Shown: positions 17,886-26,137, numbered from the stretch's first letter. The stretch: 37,077 bases of DNA from Candidatus Gastranaerophilales bacterium HUM_9 (GCA_002103075.1 DABG01000017.1:1-37077); one strand, 5' to 3'. Translations and numbers: made by a program. Notes: generated by a model not told the origin, from the sequence alone.

Positions 17886-18395
17886 ATGTTTAATAAGGAT
17901 AATTTAAGACAAAAAGCGAAAAAGATTAGAAATAAATTAGACATGAAATGTATTAGTTCTAGGATTGTTTCTAATATTAGAAATTTAGAGGTATATAAGA
18001 ATTCAAAACATGTTATGTTGTTTTATCCTCTTGAAAACGAGGTTGATTTATTAGAGCTATTAAACGACGACAAACAGTTTTATTTGCCAAGGGTAAAAGG
18101 TGAAAATTTAGAGGTTTGTCCATACAAGTTAGGCGATAAACTCTTGAAATCAAATTTTAAGGTATTAGAGCCTATAAATGAAGCTGTAGATAAGAACATG
18201 CTTGATTTGGTTTTTGTACCTGCTCTGTGTGTTGATAACAAATGCAACCGTTTAGGATATGGAAAAGGTTTTTATGATAGGTTTTTAGATAATTTTGAAG
18301 GCGTGTCAATTATTCCTATTTCACAATCACTTATATTCTCAGATATTTGTGCAAACAGGCATGATGTTTGTTGCTCTGGGGTTGTGACGGATTAA
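17886..18395 (+). CDS. 5-formyltetrahydrofolate cyclo-ligase
   Basis: 169 residues. This enzyme converts 5-formyl-THF to 5,10-methenyl-THF with ATP, returning a storage or inhibitory folate to one-carbon metabolism in the cytoplasm. The family signature RLGYGKGFYDRFL lies at 122-134, containing the phosphate-binding Gly-rich turn. Upstream, MLFYPLENEVDL and FYLPRVKGENLEV are the substrate-binding strands, and an N-terminal basic helix (LRQKAKKIRNKL) is usual. The C-terminus (NRHDVCCSGVVTD) matches the family's normal end, so the gene is complete although the repeat island begins within 20 bases. It appears to be a single-gene transcript from the promoter at 17852. The E. coli counterpart is ygfA/fau. 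Confidence 0.9.
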   Translation: MFNKDNLRQKAKKIRNKLDMKCISSRIVSNIRNLEVYKNSKHVMLFYPLENEVDLLELLNDDKQFYLPRVKGENLEVCPYKLGDKLLKSNFKVLEPINEAVDKNMLDLVFVPALCVDNKCNRLGYGKGFYDRFLDNFEGVSIIPISQSLIFSDICANRHDVCCSGVVTD

Positions 18396-18446
18396 CGATA
18401 TGTTTTGTATCGCAAACGAAGAATTTCTGCAAACACAAATTTCGCT

Positions 18447-18571
18447 GTCTTGGATTATTGTTTCACGCCTTCAAGTCATTCACTTTGTTTTACTTCGTAA
18501 AACTATCGTTCATTTTTTCGGCGTTACTTCGGTGTTCCCTCGTTTCACTCGGTCAGCCTACACAAAATCCG
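18447..18571. repeat. Repeat family A, copy 1 (125 bp)
   Basis: It begins GTCTTGGATTATTGTTTCAC and ends TACACAAAATCCG. The same 125 bases recur at 24029-24153 with about four differences. The first 20 and last 10 bases are shared with family B. The ends are imperfect inverted repeats (GGATTaTTGT against GGATTTTGT). Confidence 0.85.
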
Positions 18572-18573
18572 CT

Positions 18574-18769
18574 GTCTTGGATTATTGTTTCACTTACCTC
18601 TCATAAAACAATACTTAATTGTTTTATTCGGCAGAGTGCAGTCGCTCATTTTATTTGCTCTGCAAATAGTATTCGCTATGCTCCGTGCTACTTCGAGTTT
18701 CGGACTGCGTCCTCACACCCTCTCACAAAACAATACTTAATTGTTTTGTTCGGCAGAGTACAAAATCCG
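18574..18769. repeat. Repeat family B, copy 1 (196 bp)
   Basis: It follows copy A1 after two bases and starts with the same 20 bases. Inside are two copies of the palindrome AAAACAATACTTAATTGTTTT. The end is ACAAAATCCG. A copy of identical length at 28492-28687 differs at about four positions. Open frames through this repeat (for example SWIIVSLTSHKTILNCFIR) are by-products, not genes. Confidence 0.85.
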
Positions 18770-18770
18770 T

Positions 18771-18798
18771 AAAAAAAAGCCTCTTTTGACAAGAGGCT
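18771..18798 (-). terminator. Intrinsic terminator for 18875-19381
   Basis: On the minus strand AGCCTCTT pairs with AAGAGGCT around GTCAA, followed by an uninterrupted run of eight T. It lies 77 bases beyond the stop of the minus-strand gene, abutting repeat B1. Confidence 0.85.
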
Positions 18799-18874
18799 AA
18801 GGAATTTAGTTTATTATTGGTTATTAAGTAGATTGTTTTAATTTTGTTTTTAGTTTTCAGAAACTTTGGTTTAA

Positions 18875-19381
18875 TTAACCTTGAAGACCGAACCCTGAAA
18901 TTTGGTTTTTGATACCGTTGCCAATTTGTTGAGTACATGCTTGTTCTTCTTGTTGAATTTCTGTCAACTGTGTTTCTAACCTTGTTTTCTTTGCAGTCAT
19001 TGATTTTTCTTCTTCATTTAATTTCGCTGCAAGTTGTTTTTGAAGTTGCTTTCTTGCGTTTTCATACATTTTTTGTTGAGCAATTATTTGCATATTTTGA
19101 TTGTCTGCTGTAAACATGCCTGTTCCCATTGCTTGACTCATGCCTGCTCCTGCCATTTGTGCTGCTTGGTTATTTATATAACTCAACTGTTGCAACCCTT
19201 GTCCAAAGATTGATGCAGGCATATCTGCCATATCGGCGATTGAAATTGAATCTTGTTGTAAAATTGAAGCGTATTTTGTTAAATCATTTAATTTTTGATT
19301 TAATGCTGTCAATTGATAAGTAATATCATTTTCTTGATTTTGTAAATTAATCTTACGAGATAAAAACATTAAGAAACCCAT
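18875..19381 (-). CDS. Coiled-coil protein of unknown function
   Basis: 168 residues, no signal peptide. MGFLMFLSRKINLQNQENDITYQLTALNQKL is a strongly helical N-terminus. A methionine/glycine-rich middle (MADMPASIFGQGLQ, MAGAGMSQAMGTGMF) separates it from a long C-terminal coiled coil rich in Q, K and E (about 105-150). It ends GNGIKNQISGFGLQG. The helix-flexible-helix layout recalls small secretion-apparatus or filament-associated proteins, but I recognise no family. AGGT five bases before ATG 19381 is a weak ribosome site. It has its own terminator downstream and a 400-base upstream region carrying an array of TAACC motifs, so it is an independently controlled single gene. Confidence 0.7.
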   Translation of the reverse strand: MGFLMFLSRKINLQNQENDITYQLTALNQKLNDLTKYASILQQDSISIADMADMPASIFGQGLQQLSYINNQAAQMAGAGMSQAMGTGMFTADNQNMQIIAQQKMYENARKQLQKQLAAKLNEEEKSMTAKKTRLETQLTEIQQEEQACTQQIGNGIKNQISGFGLQG

Positions 19382-19383
19382 TT

Positions 19384-19620
19384 TAAACCTACTTTCTGTA
19401 ACCTTAAACTAATAACTAAATTAACCTATAAATAAACTATTTGTGTTCGATTAACCTTTTCTAAACTCAGTTATCAAAACATTTTCTTTGAGTTATTTTC
19501 TATCGACTCATTTGATTAAATGTTTTAATCGTTTTCTTGTTAACCAATTACTTTTCGTATTGAATTTAACCTACTTAAAAATTGTTTGAACTAACCTTGT
19601 TTGTCTTTTACATTAACCTT
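19384..19620. repeat. Array of ATTAACCTT-like motifs
   Basis: Seven exact TAACC cores occur at about 19399, 19422, 19452, 19541, 19567, 19592 and 19614, with a variant TAAACCT at 19384. Most fit (A/T)TTAACCT. Spacing is mostly 22-30 bases. The array fills the gap between the divergent genes at 18875-19381 and 19779-20033, which otherwise holds only AT-rich sequence. Confidence 0.5.
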
Positions 19621-19778
19621 ACATTTATATAAAGTTTTTCTTCATTTAAGAATTGATTTTTTTATTCTATCCTGTTACAAAACTTAACATAATTTATTTT
19701 ATAATTATTTTTGACTTTATAAAAAAAATAACTAAAATATATAATGTAGAGATTATAGATAAGTTCACGGGATAGAAA

Positions 19779-20033
19779 ATGAGATTGATTGAGAAATTGA
19801 AAGATTTTGAACAGCAATACGTATTTTTGCGTTGGGTTTCCGGTGGTGAATACGGAAAAATTGAATTTGTAGGGGACGACTTTATTGAATTTACAATCGT
19901 TGATGTTGAGTCAATGGAACGTAGAGAAACAATGCTTATTAATGCTCAGTTGATTTTGGAAATCGCATTCGGCGGAGCAGATGTTTCAAGAATAATTGCG
20001 GAAGTTTCTTCACAATTATCTTTTGGAGAATAA
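19779..20033 (+). CDS. Small conserved-looking protein of unknown function (84 aa)
   Basis: The sequence opens with a helix (MRLIEKLKDFEQQYVFLRW), then GGEYGKIEFVGDDFIEFTIVDVE, two or three strands with an acidic turn, then a helix (MLINAQLILEIAFGGADVSRIIAEV). The helix-strand-strand-strand arrangement with GxI.FVGDDFIEF recalls Sm/Hfq-like small barrels, but no family signature is certain. There is no signal peptide, so it is probably cytoplasmic. CGGGA ten bases before ATG 19779 is a weak ribosome site, and a TATAAT at 19740-19745 is a likely -10 element. It converges on the permease gene, with 25 bases between their ends. Confidence 0.65.
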   Translation: MRLIEKLKDFEQQYVFLRWVSGGEYGKIEFVGDDFIEFTIVDVESMERRETMLINAQLILEIAFGGADVSRIIAEVSSQLSFGE

Positions 20034-20058
20034 AACTTTTATAGGGATTTAGGACTTT

Positions 20059-20934
20059 TTACTCTTCGTTGTAAACCATCTTTTTACGTAATTTCCACTG
20101 AACGAGAACCAAGAAAAAGATTATGGTAAACAAGATGTAAGCAACGGCACTCGCTTTTCCAACTTCAAAATATTGAAACGCATACTTGTAAATTGAATAA
20201 ACCATTACATTAGTACTATTTTCAGGTCCACCTTGTGTCATCATATAGATTAGATCAAACGCCTGAAACGAACTAATAGAAGTTATCACAATTACAAAAA
20301 ATATGGTTGATGATAAAAGCGGGATTGTAATATTTTTAAAAGTCTGAAAAAAGTTTGCCCCATCAATTTTAGATGACTCCAATAATTCTTGATTGATTGT
20401 TGCTAGTCCTGATAAAAATATTATTACGTTATAGCCTATTAACTTCCATACAGAAACAAATATTAAAACGGGCATTGCTAAATGTTTATCATAAAGCCAG
20501 TTTAAGTTTGTACTCAAAACTTGGTTTGCAAGTCCAATATTGGGGTCAAATATCCATTGCCAAACAAGTGCCACAACAATCATTGGAGTAATATATGGTA
20601 TGAATAATGTTGCCTTAAATAATTCTGCACCTTTGATTCTTGTATTGAGTATACAGGCTAAAATTAAAGGAATTATTACCCCTAGAACCGATACGGCAAT
20701 TGTATATATAAACGTGTTTGAAAGTACTTGTAAAAAATATTTTTCGCTCAAGATTGCCTTGTAGTTTGATAATCCAACAAAGTGGATATCGTTTAATAAA
20801 TCCCAATCAGCAAAACTTAGGCTAAAAGAACAAATTACAGGGATAATGATAAATACAAATATCCCTAAAAGTGCAGGCGATATGAATAATAGTGCCGTTA
20901 ATATATTGTTGTTCTTTATTTGAAAATTCTTCAT
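20059..20934 (-). CDS. ABC transporter permease, sugar type (MalF/UgpA family)
   Basis: 291 residues with six predicted membrane segments, the first at about 13-38 (ALLFISPALLGIFVFIIIPV). The cytoplasmic EAA loop that docks the ATPase lies around 183-207 (LLESSKIDGANFFQTFKNITIPLL), and the MTQGGPENST segment at 232-241 is typical of carbohydrate permeases. Such proteins work as a heterodimer with a second permease, a substrate-binding lipoprotein and an ATPase. None of these flanks the gene: the neighbours are a small unknown protein and a divergent phosphohexomutase. It is therefore an orphan permease, or its partners are distant. Substrate cannot be told; sugars or glycerol-3-phosphate are usual. 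TATAAT on the coding strand lies about 11 bases before the ATG, leaving almost no leader. Confidence 0.9.
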   Translation of the reverse strand: MKNFQIKNNNILTALLFISPALLGIFVFIIIPVICSFSLSFADWDLLNDIHFVGLSNYKAILSEKYFLQVLSNTFIYTIAVSVLGVIIPLILACILNTRIKGAELFKATLFIPYITPMIVVALVWQWIFDPNIGLANQVLSTNLNWLYDKHLAMPVLIFVSVWKLIGYNVIIFLSGLATINQELLESSKIDGANFFQTFKNITIPLLSSTIFFVIVITSISSFQAFDLIYMMTQGGPENSTNVMVYSIYKYAFQYFEVGKASAVAYILFTIIFFLVLVQWKLRKKMVYNEE

Positions 20935-20980
20935 ATTTATACTACATTATAACTAAAATATGATTAATGAGGAGAAAATA

Positions 20981-22468
20981 ATGTTTACAACATCAGCATT
21001 TGGCAAAAATGATATAAGAGGAATTTATGGTGAAGATATTACAGAAGAAATTTTTTATTATACAGGAAAAGGTTTTGTAAAATATCTTTTAAGCAATATT
21101 GATGTTGATATAAAAGATTTGTGGATTACAGTTTGTATGGACGCAAGAACACATTCACCAATGCTTGTTGAGTCATTAATTAAGGGTGTTCGTGATACAG
21201 GTGCAAACATTGTAGATTTGGGAATTGCTCCAACTCCATTGGGTTATTATTCAGAGGTGGTTGGTGTTCCTAAAGATATAACAAATGGAAACCCTATATC
21301 AGGTGCTTTGATTGTTACTGCAAGCCATAATCCAAGCCAGTATAACGGTTTGAAGATGACTTATAATAAACAATCATTGAATGAAGAACAAATAAAACTT
21401 GTTAAGAAATATACAGAAGAAGAATTTGAAGCTAAAACAACTGAAACATCTCAAGGTAGTTGTGTGAAATATGATATAATTCCACAATACCAAGCAGAGA
21501 TTGAAAAATCTTTCAATGATTTAAAAGGCGATTTGAAAGACATTACAGTTGTTGTAGACAGTGGAAACGGTACAGGTGGAGTTGTTGCTCCAAAATTATA
21601 TAGAGATTTAGGTTGTAACGTAATAGAATTATTCTCAGAACCAGACGGAAGATTTCCTAATCACCACCCTAACCCAAGTGATCCAAAAAACCTTGAACAT
21701 ATCAAAAAAGCTGTTGTTGAAAACAAGGCTGATTTTGGAATAGCGTTTGACGGTGATAGCGATAGAATCGGGGTTGTTGATTCAAAAGGTGAACAATTAA
21801 CAGGCGATAAATTATTATTGATTTATGCTTTAGATTTATTAGATACTTGGACAGATAAATCTAAAAAACCTATTGTTGTATCAGAGGTTAAATGTTCACA
21901 AGTGCTTTACGACACAATTAATAATAATGGTGGTGAAGCTGTAATGTGCAAGACTGGTCACGGTTATATCAAATCAACTATGAAGGAAAGAGGAGCAATA
22001 TTAGCAGGTGAAATGAGTGGACATACTTTCTTTAAAGATAGATATTATGGTTTTGATGATGCTGTTTATGCAGGTTTGAGAATTATTGAAATCGTAAATA
22101 AACATAAAAATCAAGATAAGAATTTTGTTATAGAAGATATGTTGGGAGCATTTAATAAGGTTTCAACATCACCAGAACTTAGATTACCTTGTCCTAATGA
22201 ACTTAAGAAACCAGTTCTTGAGGGATTTAAGTCTTATGTAAACAATAATATGGATTGTTTTGGCTGCGATATAAAAGAAATTATTACATTAGATGGTATG
22301 AGAATTGTCTTTGATGGGGGATTTGCCTTGATTAGACAAAGTAATACTGAGCCTGTATTTACATTGAGATTTGAGGGTAAAACTGAAAAAGATTGTGATA
22401 ATTATAGAACAGTTATGGTTAATAAGTTGAATGAACTTATTGAAGAATTAGGAACAGTGCGTTCATAA
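20981..22468 (+). CDS. Phosphomannomutase/phosphoglucomutase
   Basis: 495 residues from ATG 20981, chosen because GAGGAG lies six bases upstream and the product then starts MFTTSAFGKNDIRGIYG, the usual opening. (The frame extends seven codons to 20960.) This alpha-D-phosphohexomutase interconverts hexose 1- and 6-phosphates through a phosphoserine, feeding nucleotide-sugar synthesis for the envelope. All four signature loops are present: VTASHNPSQYNG with phosphoserine Ser115, metal-binding DGDSDR at 257-262, sugar-binding GEMSGH, and phosphate-binding RQSNTEPVFTLRFEG near the C-terminus. GEMSGH and the ~500-residue length point to the dual-specificity PMM/PGM group. It is divergent from the ABC permease, with 46 bases between the start codons. 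Confidence 0.93.
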   Translation: MFTTSAFGKNDIRGIYGEDITEEIFYYTGKGFVKYLLSNIDVDIKDLWITVCMDARTHSPMLVESLIKGVRDTGANIVDLGIAPTPLGYYSEVVGVPKDITNGNPISGALIVTASHNPSQYNGLKMTYNKQSLNEEQIKLVKKYTEEEFEAKTTETSQGSCVKYDIIPQYQAEIEKSFNDLKGDLKDITVVVDSGNGTGGVVAPKLYRDLGCNVIELFSEPDGRFPNHHPNPSDPKNLEHIKKAVVENKADFGIAFDGDSDRIGVVDSKGEQLTGDKLLLIYALDLLDTWTDKSKKPIVVSEVKCSQVLYDTINNNGGEAVMCKTGHGYIKSTMKERGAILAGEMSGHTFFKDRYYGFDDAVYAGLRIIEIVNKHKNQDKNFVIEDMLGAFNKVSTSPELRLPCPNELKKPVLEGFKSYVNNNMDCFGCDIKEIITLDGMRIVFDGGFALIRQSNTEPVFTLRFEGKTEKDCDNYRTVMVNKLNELIEELGTVRS

Positions 22469-22545
22469 AACTTATATATATTGCATTTTTTTCAGATATA
22501 TATTAAAATACCAATAGAAACATTAAGAGGAAAAAATAAAGGGAA

Positions 22546-23862
22546 ATGGCCCAGAGTATTCATTATTTGATATTAATTGCCTTTTTGATATTAGCAAACA
22601 GTTTTTTTGTCGCATCAGAATTTGCGATGGTAAGAGTAAGAAAGACCCGTCTTGAACAGTTATCAGGAGAGGGTAATGAAACTGCAAAGATTGCACTTGA
22701 ATTGACTGAAGACATCAATGGTATGTTGGCAGCAGCACAGTTGGGTATCACAATTGTAAGTGTTGGCTTAGGTTGGGTCGGTGCAAGTACACTTGCTAGA
22801 ATTTTTACTACAGTAGGTTTACCAGCGTGGTTAGCTATTCCTTTTGCATTCATATTAGTAACATTCTTTGAAGTTCTTTTAGGCGAACAAATTCCTAAAT
22901 GTGTAGCTCTTCAAAACTCTGAAAAAGCAGCTTTATTGATAGCAAGACCAATGAAATTTATGATGGTTGTATTCAAGCCATTTGTTTGGTTTTTGGCTAC
23001 TTGTGGCGACAAGATTCTAGAATTGTTTAAGATTGAACGTCAAGAAACAGAGTTTGTTCATACAACAGAAGAATTGGATATGCTTGTTGATGCAAGTTAT
23101 AATGAGGGAGTTTTGAATGAAACAGAAGCTGAAATGCTTCATAATATGTTTAAGTTCTCTGATTTGACAGCAAAACAGGTTATGATTCCAAGAACTGACA
23201 TGATGTGTATTGATAAGGAAACAAATTTTGAAGAATTAAAAAAGATTACAATAGAAAACCAATATACACGTTATCCTGTATATGAAGAAAATATTGATAA
23301 GATTTTAGGTTTTATCCACGTAAAAGATTTGTATGCACTGTCTGTTAAGGGTGCTGATAATGATGTTAATATTCAGGAACTTTTACGTCCTATTATGTTA
23401 ATACCAGAAACAATGACTTTGGATAATTTGATTATAGAGTTTAGAAAACGCAAAAGTCAGATTGGTATTGTAGTTGATGAATTTGGTGGAACATCTGGTT
23501 TGATTACGTTAGAAGATGTTTTAGAAGAAATCATTGGGGAAGTTCAAGACGAATTTGATGAAGATGAAGAAATTGATATTAAAGAGGTTGCTCCAAACAC
23601 TTATGTAGCAAATGCTATGATGAGAATTGATGAGATTGCAGAATTCTTTGATATTGAAGAAAACCAATTTGATTTTGAAGATGTTGAAACAATAGGTGGT
23701 CTGTTCGTTAAGATATTGGGACGATTGGCACAAGTTGGTGACGTTGTTGAAATCAAAGAACAAGGTTTGAAATTCTCTGTACAAAAAGTTGATGGTGCAA
23801 GAATTACAAGACTTGTTATTCATAAAGAAGATGTCCATAAAGATGACGAATGTTGCATGTAG
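22546..23862 (+). CDS. CNNM/CorC-type membrane protein (DUF21-CBS-CorC_HlyC)
   Basis: 438 residues in the classic hemolysin-C/CorC layout. The N-terminal DUF21 membrane domain (about 1-195) opens with LILIAFLILANSFFVASEFAMVRVRKTRLEQL and continues with ISTHAAQLGI-like GMLAAAQLGITIVSVGLGWVG. Two CBS motifs follow, the first from Met213 (MIPRTDMMCIDKE), the second from about 279 and including GIVVDEFGGTSGLITLEDVLEE. A C-terminal CorC_HlyC domain covers about 345-430. Relatives are linked to magnesium or cobalt efflux, with CBS domains sensing ATP-Mg; haemolysis is a historical label. The only ribosome site near ATG 22546 is GGG two bases upstream or AGAGG fifteen bases upstream. Monocistronic by position; a repeat island follows. 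Confidence 0.9.
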   Translation: MAQSIHYLILIAFLILANSFFVASEFAMVRVRKTRLEQLSGEGNETAKIALELTEDINGMLAAAQLGITIVSVGLGWVGASTLARIFTTVGLPAWLAIPFAFILVTFFEVLLGEQIPKCVALQNSEKAALLIARPMKFMMVVFKPFVWFLATCGDKILELFKIERQETEFVHTTEELDMLVDASYNEGVLNETEAEMLHNMFKFSDLTAKQVMIPRTDMMCIDKETNFEELKKITIENQYTRYPVYEENIDKILGFIHVKDLYALSVKGADNDVNIQELLRPIMLIPETMTLDNLIIEFRKRKSQIGIVVDEFGGTSGLITLEDVLEEIIGEVQDEFDEDEEIDIKEVAPNTYVANAMMRIDEIAEFFDIEENQFDFEDVETIGGLFVKILGRLAQVGDVVEIKEQGLKFSVQKVDGARITRLVIHKEDVHKDDECCM

Positions 23863-23901
23863 ATATGTATTCGCCTTTGCACTGTAAAATTTCTAAACAG
23901 T

Positions 23902-23957
23902 CATTCAGAGCGTGAAATAAATATTTTTTGAAGCAAGCGAAGAATCTCTGCGTACAT
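23902..23957. repeat. Repeat family C, copy 2
   Basis: CATTCAGAGCGTG, 18 variable bases, then GCAAGCGAAGAATCTCTGCG. The first 13 bases are identical to copy 3 at 28416. Confidence 0.65.
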
Positions 23958-23963
23958 ATTTTG

Positions 23964-23981
23964 TTGGGGTGGAAACCCCAA
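23964..23981. repeat. TTGGGG-N6-CCCCAA hairpin, second copy
   Basis: A perfect 6-bp stem with loop TGGAAA. The stem is identical to that at 505-522, where the loop is GTTCTA. Confidence 0.65.
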
Positions 23982-24028
23982 CCTACAATTTGCAGAACCG
24001 TTGATTTATGGATTGCCACACTATCGTT

Positions 24029-24153
24029 GTCTTGGATTATTGTTTCACGCCTTCAAGTCATTCACTTTGTTTTACTTCGTAAAACTATCGTTCATTTTTT
24101 CGGCGTTACTTCGGCGTTCCTTCGTTTTACTCAGTCAGCCTACACAAAATCCG
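24029..24153. repeat. Repeat family A, copy 2 (125 bp)
   Basis: Aligns without gaps to 18447-18571. The differences cluster in the last third. Unlike copy 1 it is not followed by a family B unit. Confidence 0.85.
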
Positions 24154-24237
24154 CCGCAATGACGTATCTAAAATCTTCGTGACAGTAGTGGCAGGTCGTG
24201 TTCAACGGTTTGATTGAACACGACAAATACCAATAGT

Positions 24238-24885
24238 TTATTCCAAATTCTCTTTATCTTCTTCTAGAGTTGCTTTGTGGCAATCTGTACCACCAGTTTT
24301 TATAAGGTTATATTTATCAGCAATTTTTTTAACATCTTCTGATGTGTGAAATCTAATAAATCTTCTGTGTCGTCGGTATGGGTAATATGATTCAATTCCA
24401 TCTAGTCCGTAAGAGATTAGTTTTTTTACGAATTTATCTAAGTTTAATGCCCAACAACACGCAGGGTGTGCAAGAACAGCTATTCCACCTGCATTGTGGA
24501 TAGCTTTTATTAGTTTTTTTATATTTCTTGTTGCGAAAATTCTTATAATATCAAGCTCTGTACCTTTTTTTGTTTTTGCCATAAACTTGTTTAATTCTTT
24601 GTTTTCTATGTCAATCCCATATCCTAAAAGGTGCATAAATACGTATCCACACCAGCAATCAAATTCTACACCTTTTAATACAATGTCGTCAGAAAATTGT
24701 TTATGACCATCTACTGTGTTATGGTCGCAAATTGCTATTTTTTTATAATTAAGTTGTTTTGCTTCTTCTATGATTTTTTGAAAATCAGCTTTTCCGTCTG
24801 AATAATTAGTGTGTATATGTAGATTGACAGAGTCAAAATAATCTTCTTCTTTAAAACTTTTAATTAATTCTTTAATATCTTCCAT
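24238..24885 (-). CDS. PHP-domain metal-dependent phosphoesterase
   Basis: 215 residues forming a PHP (polymerase and histidinol phosphatase) barrel with a complete set of metal ligands: NLHIHTNYSDG (His23, His25, Asp30), ICDHNT (Asp54, His55), GVEF (Glu74), LAHPA (His140), IESYYPY (Glu165) and GGTDCH (Asp201, His203). Relatives hydrolyse phosphate esters such as nucleoside 3',5'-bisphosphates or histidinol phosphate with a di- or trinuclear metal centre. Substrate cannot be chosen from the sequence, and no histidine or polymerase genes are near. The C-terminus stops soon after GGTDCH, a little shorter than many members. There is no Shine-Dalgarno before ATG 24885. It is divergent from the operon at 24942. 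Confidence 0.85.
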   Translation of the reverse strand: MEDIKELIKSFKEEDYFDSVNLHIHTNYSDGKADFQKIIEEAKQLNYKKIAICDHNTVDGHKQFSDDIVLKGVEFDCWCGYVFMHLLGYGIDIENKELNKFMAKTKKGTELDIIRIFATRNIKKLIKAIHNAGGIAVLAHPACCWALNLDKFVKKLISYGLDGIESYYPYRRHRRFIRFHTSEDVKKIADKYNLIKTGGTDCHKATLEEDKENLE

Positions 24886-24941
24886 TTTCTTATTTACAAT
24901 TAGCTTTTAACGTACTAAAATTATACAATAAGAAGGACGAT

Positions 24942-25898
24942 ATGGCTAAGAAAAATATAACAATTTTTGAAATATTTTTACAAGGATTAGGTCTATACTT
25001 TTCTAATATAGACAGATTTTTGATATATATGTTGTTCCCAATTCTTGGTCAGTTGGCGGGATTGGTTATTACAGTGTGTTTATTATATTTCTTTGCTAAT
25101 TATAATACGATGCTTTTAGCGTCACTTCCTATCTTGAAAAATCAAACTTATGCAAATATAACAATTGCGGTTGTTTTGTTCCCAGCGATTATTCTTTGGG
25201 TTAAATCGTTTGCTGATTATATGATTGCATATTCTGCTGTTAATTCAATGACTGATAATATGCTTAAATCAGAACGTGTTTACGATTTTCCTGCACATAC
25301 AAAGATGGTGACAAGACGAGCTTTTGCATATTTTAATTTATGTGTAATGTTTTTAGCACTAATGTTCTTAACTTCAATTCCTATTTTCATGGTATTTGGT
25401 TGGATATTGTTAGTTTATTACGCATTTATATTCCAAATATTTATATTTGAACCAGAACTTTCTCCTGGGGATTGTTTTAAGAAAAGTGCTTCTTATGTTT
25501 CAGGGAATTTTAAAAGAACATTTTCAATGATAGCTCTTGTTGGTACGTTTACTTATATTATTATTCCTCAGTTGGTTTTGACGTTCTTGACAACAGTTAA
25601 AGCAGTTGATTGGTTGAAGAATTTAATTGTTCCATATATTTCTGTACCATCATTAGATTCTGTTAATATGGTTCTTTCAGCAATGGGCATTGCTCAGATT
25701 ATGCCTAAACAGGTTGCGTTATTCATTGTACAATTCTTGATAATTATTATGGTAATTCAATTATTATTACCTTTACGAGTTATTTGTATGTGTTTATGGT
25801 ATAAAAATTTCTATAATAATGCAGGAGCGATGAAGAAAATCGATGATAGAATTCTTGATAGAGCAGGTGTACCAACTAAAAAGAAACGAAAGAAATAA
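24942..25898 (+). CDS. Multi-spanning membrane protein of unknown function
   Basis: 318 residues with about six membrane segments, including FLIYMLFPILGQLAGLVIT, ANITIAVVLFPAIILWVKSF and a C-terminal hydrophobic pair near VALFIVQFLIIIMVIQ. A conserved-looking cytoplasmic stretch (IFEPELSPGDCFKKSASYVSGNF) joins two of them, and the tail is very basic (GVPTKKKRKK), consistent with a cytoplasmic C-terminus. The FxPxxS...CFKxS pattern resembles generic integral-membrane domains of unknown role rather than a transporter family I can name. GAAGGA seven bases before ATG 24942 supports the start. It is the first gene of a five-gene operon and its stop codon shares one base with the next start. Confidence 0.75.
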   Translation: MAKKNITIFEIFLQGLGLYFSNIDRFLIYMLFPILGQLAGLVITVCLLYFFANYNTMLLASLPILKNQTYANITIAVVLFPAIILWVKSFADYMIAYSAVNSMTDNMLKSERVYDFPAHTKMVTRRAFAYFNLCVMFLALMFLTSIPIFMVFGWILLVYYAFIFQIFIFEPELSPGDCFKKSASYVSGNFKRTFSMIALVGTFTYIIIPQLVLTFLTTVKAVDWLKNLIVPYISVPSLDSVNMVLSAMGIAQIMPKQVALFIVQFLIIIMVIQLLLPLRVICMCLWYKNFYNNAGAMKKIDDRILDRAGVPTKKKRKK

Positions 25899-26137
25899 TG
25901 TTTAAATGTAAAAACTGTAACTCAATAGACAAATTTGAATTGATGTTTTCGCCTGATTATAAGGGCAAAAAGAGGTTTTCGTATTCTTATAACGAGAATA
26001 ATGAAATAGAAATGCTTGTCGATGGTTACACATTTGTTCCTGATTTGATGTTTATGAATCAATTTGCAGTATGCAGATACTGTGGTCAAATCTATATGTG
26101 GGAATATGAGGACGGTTATTTAAAGAAAGGCAAATAA
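25898..26137 (+). CDS. Small zinc-ribbon-like protein
   Basis: 79 residues with two CxxC pairs, Cys4/Cys7 (CKNC) and Cys59/Cys62 (CRYC), at the ends of a strand-rich middle, as expected for a four-cysteine zinc ribbon. The rest is aromatic and acidic (MWEYEDGY). There is no other motif, so I can only call it a probable metal-binding protein. Its start overlaps the membrane-protein stop by one base and its stop touches the rph start, so translation of the three is probably coupled. That contact with rph hints at an RNA-related job without showing it. Confidence 0.75.
   Translation: MFKCKNCNSIDKFELMFSPDYKGKKRFSYSYNENNEIEMLVDGYTFVPDLMFMNQFAVCRYCGQIYMWEYEDGYLKKGK

Larger units (their letters stand above)
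23863..24237. repeat. Repeat island between CorC-like and PHP genes
   Basis: 375 bases without a gene. It holds family C copy 2 (23902-23957), a TTGGGG-N6-CCCCAA hairpin (23964-23981) and family A copy 2 (24029-24153). The last 80 bases before the PHP gene contain CAGGTCGTGTTCAA and TTGAACACGACA, an inverted pair that may fold. Confidence 0.7.

Noticed and set aside
18368..18772. Open frame of 134 codons through repeats A1 and B1, and shorter overlapping frames
   Set aside because: It is the translation of repeat DNA, has no ribosome site, and similar frames arise at each other copy (23928-24182, 28445-28714).
20960..20980. Upstream ATG for the phosphohexomutase
   Set aside because: It has no ribosome site and would swallow the GAGGAG that serves ATG 20981.
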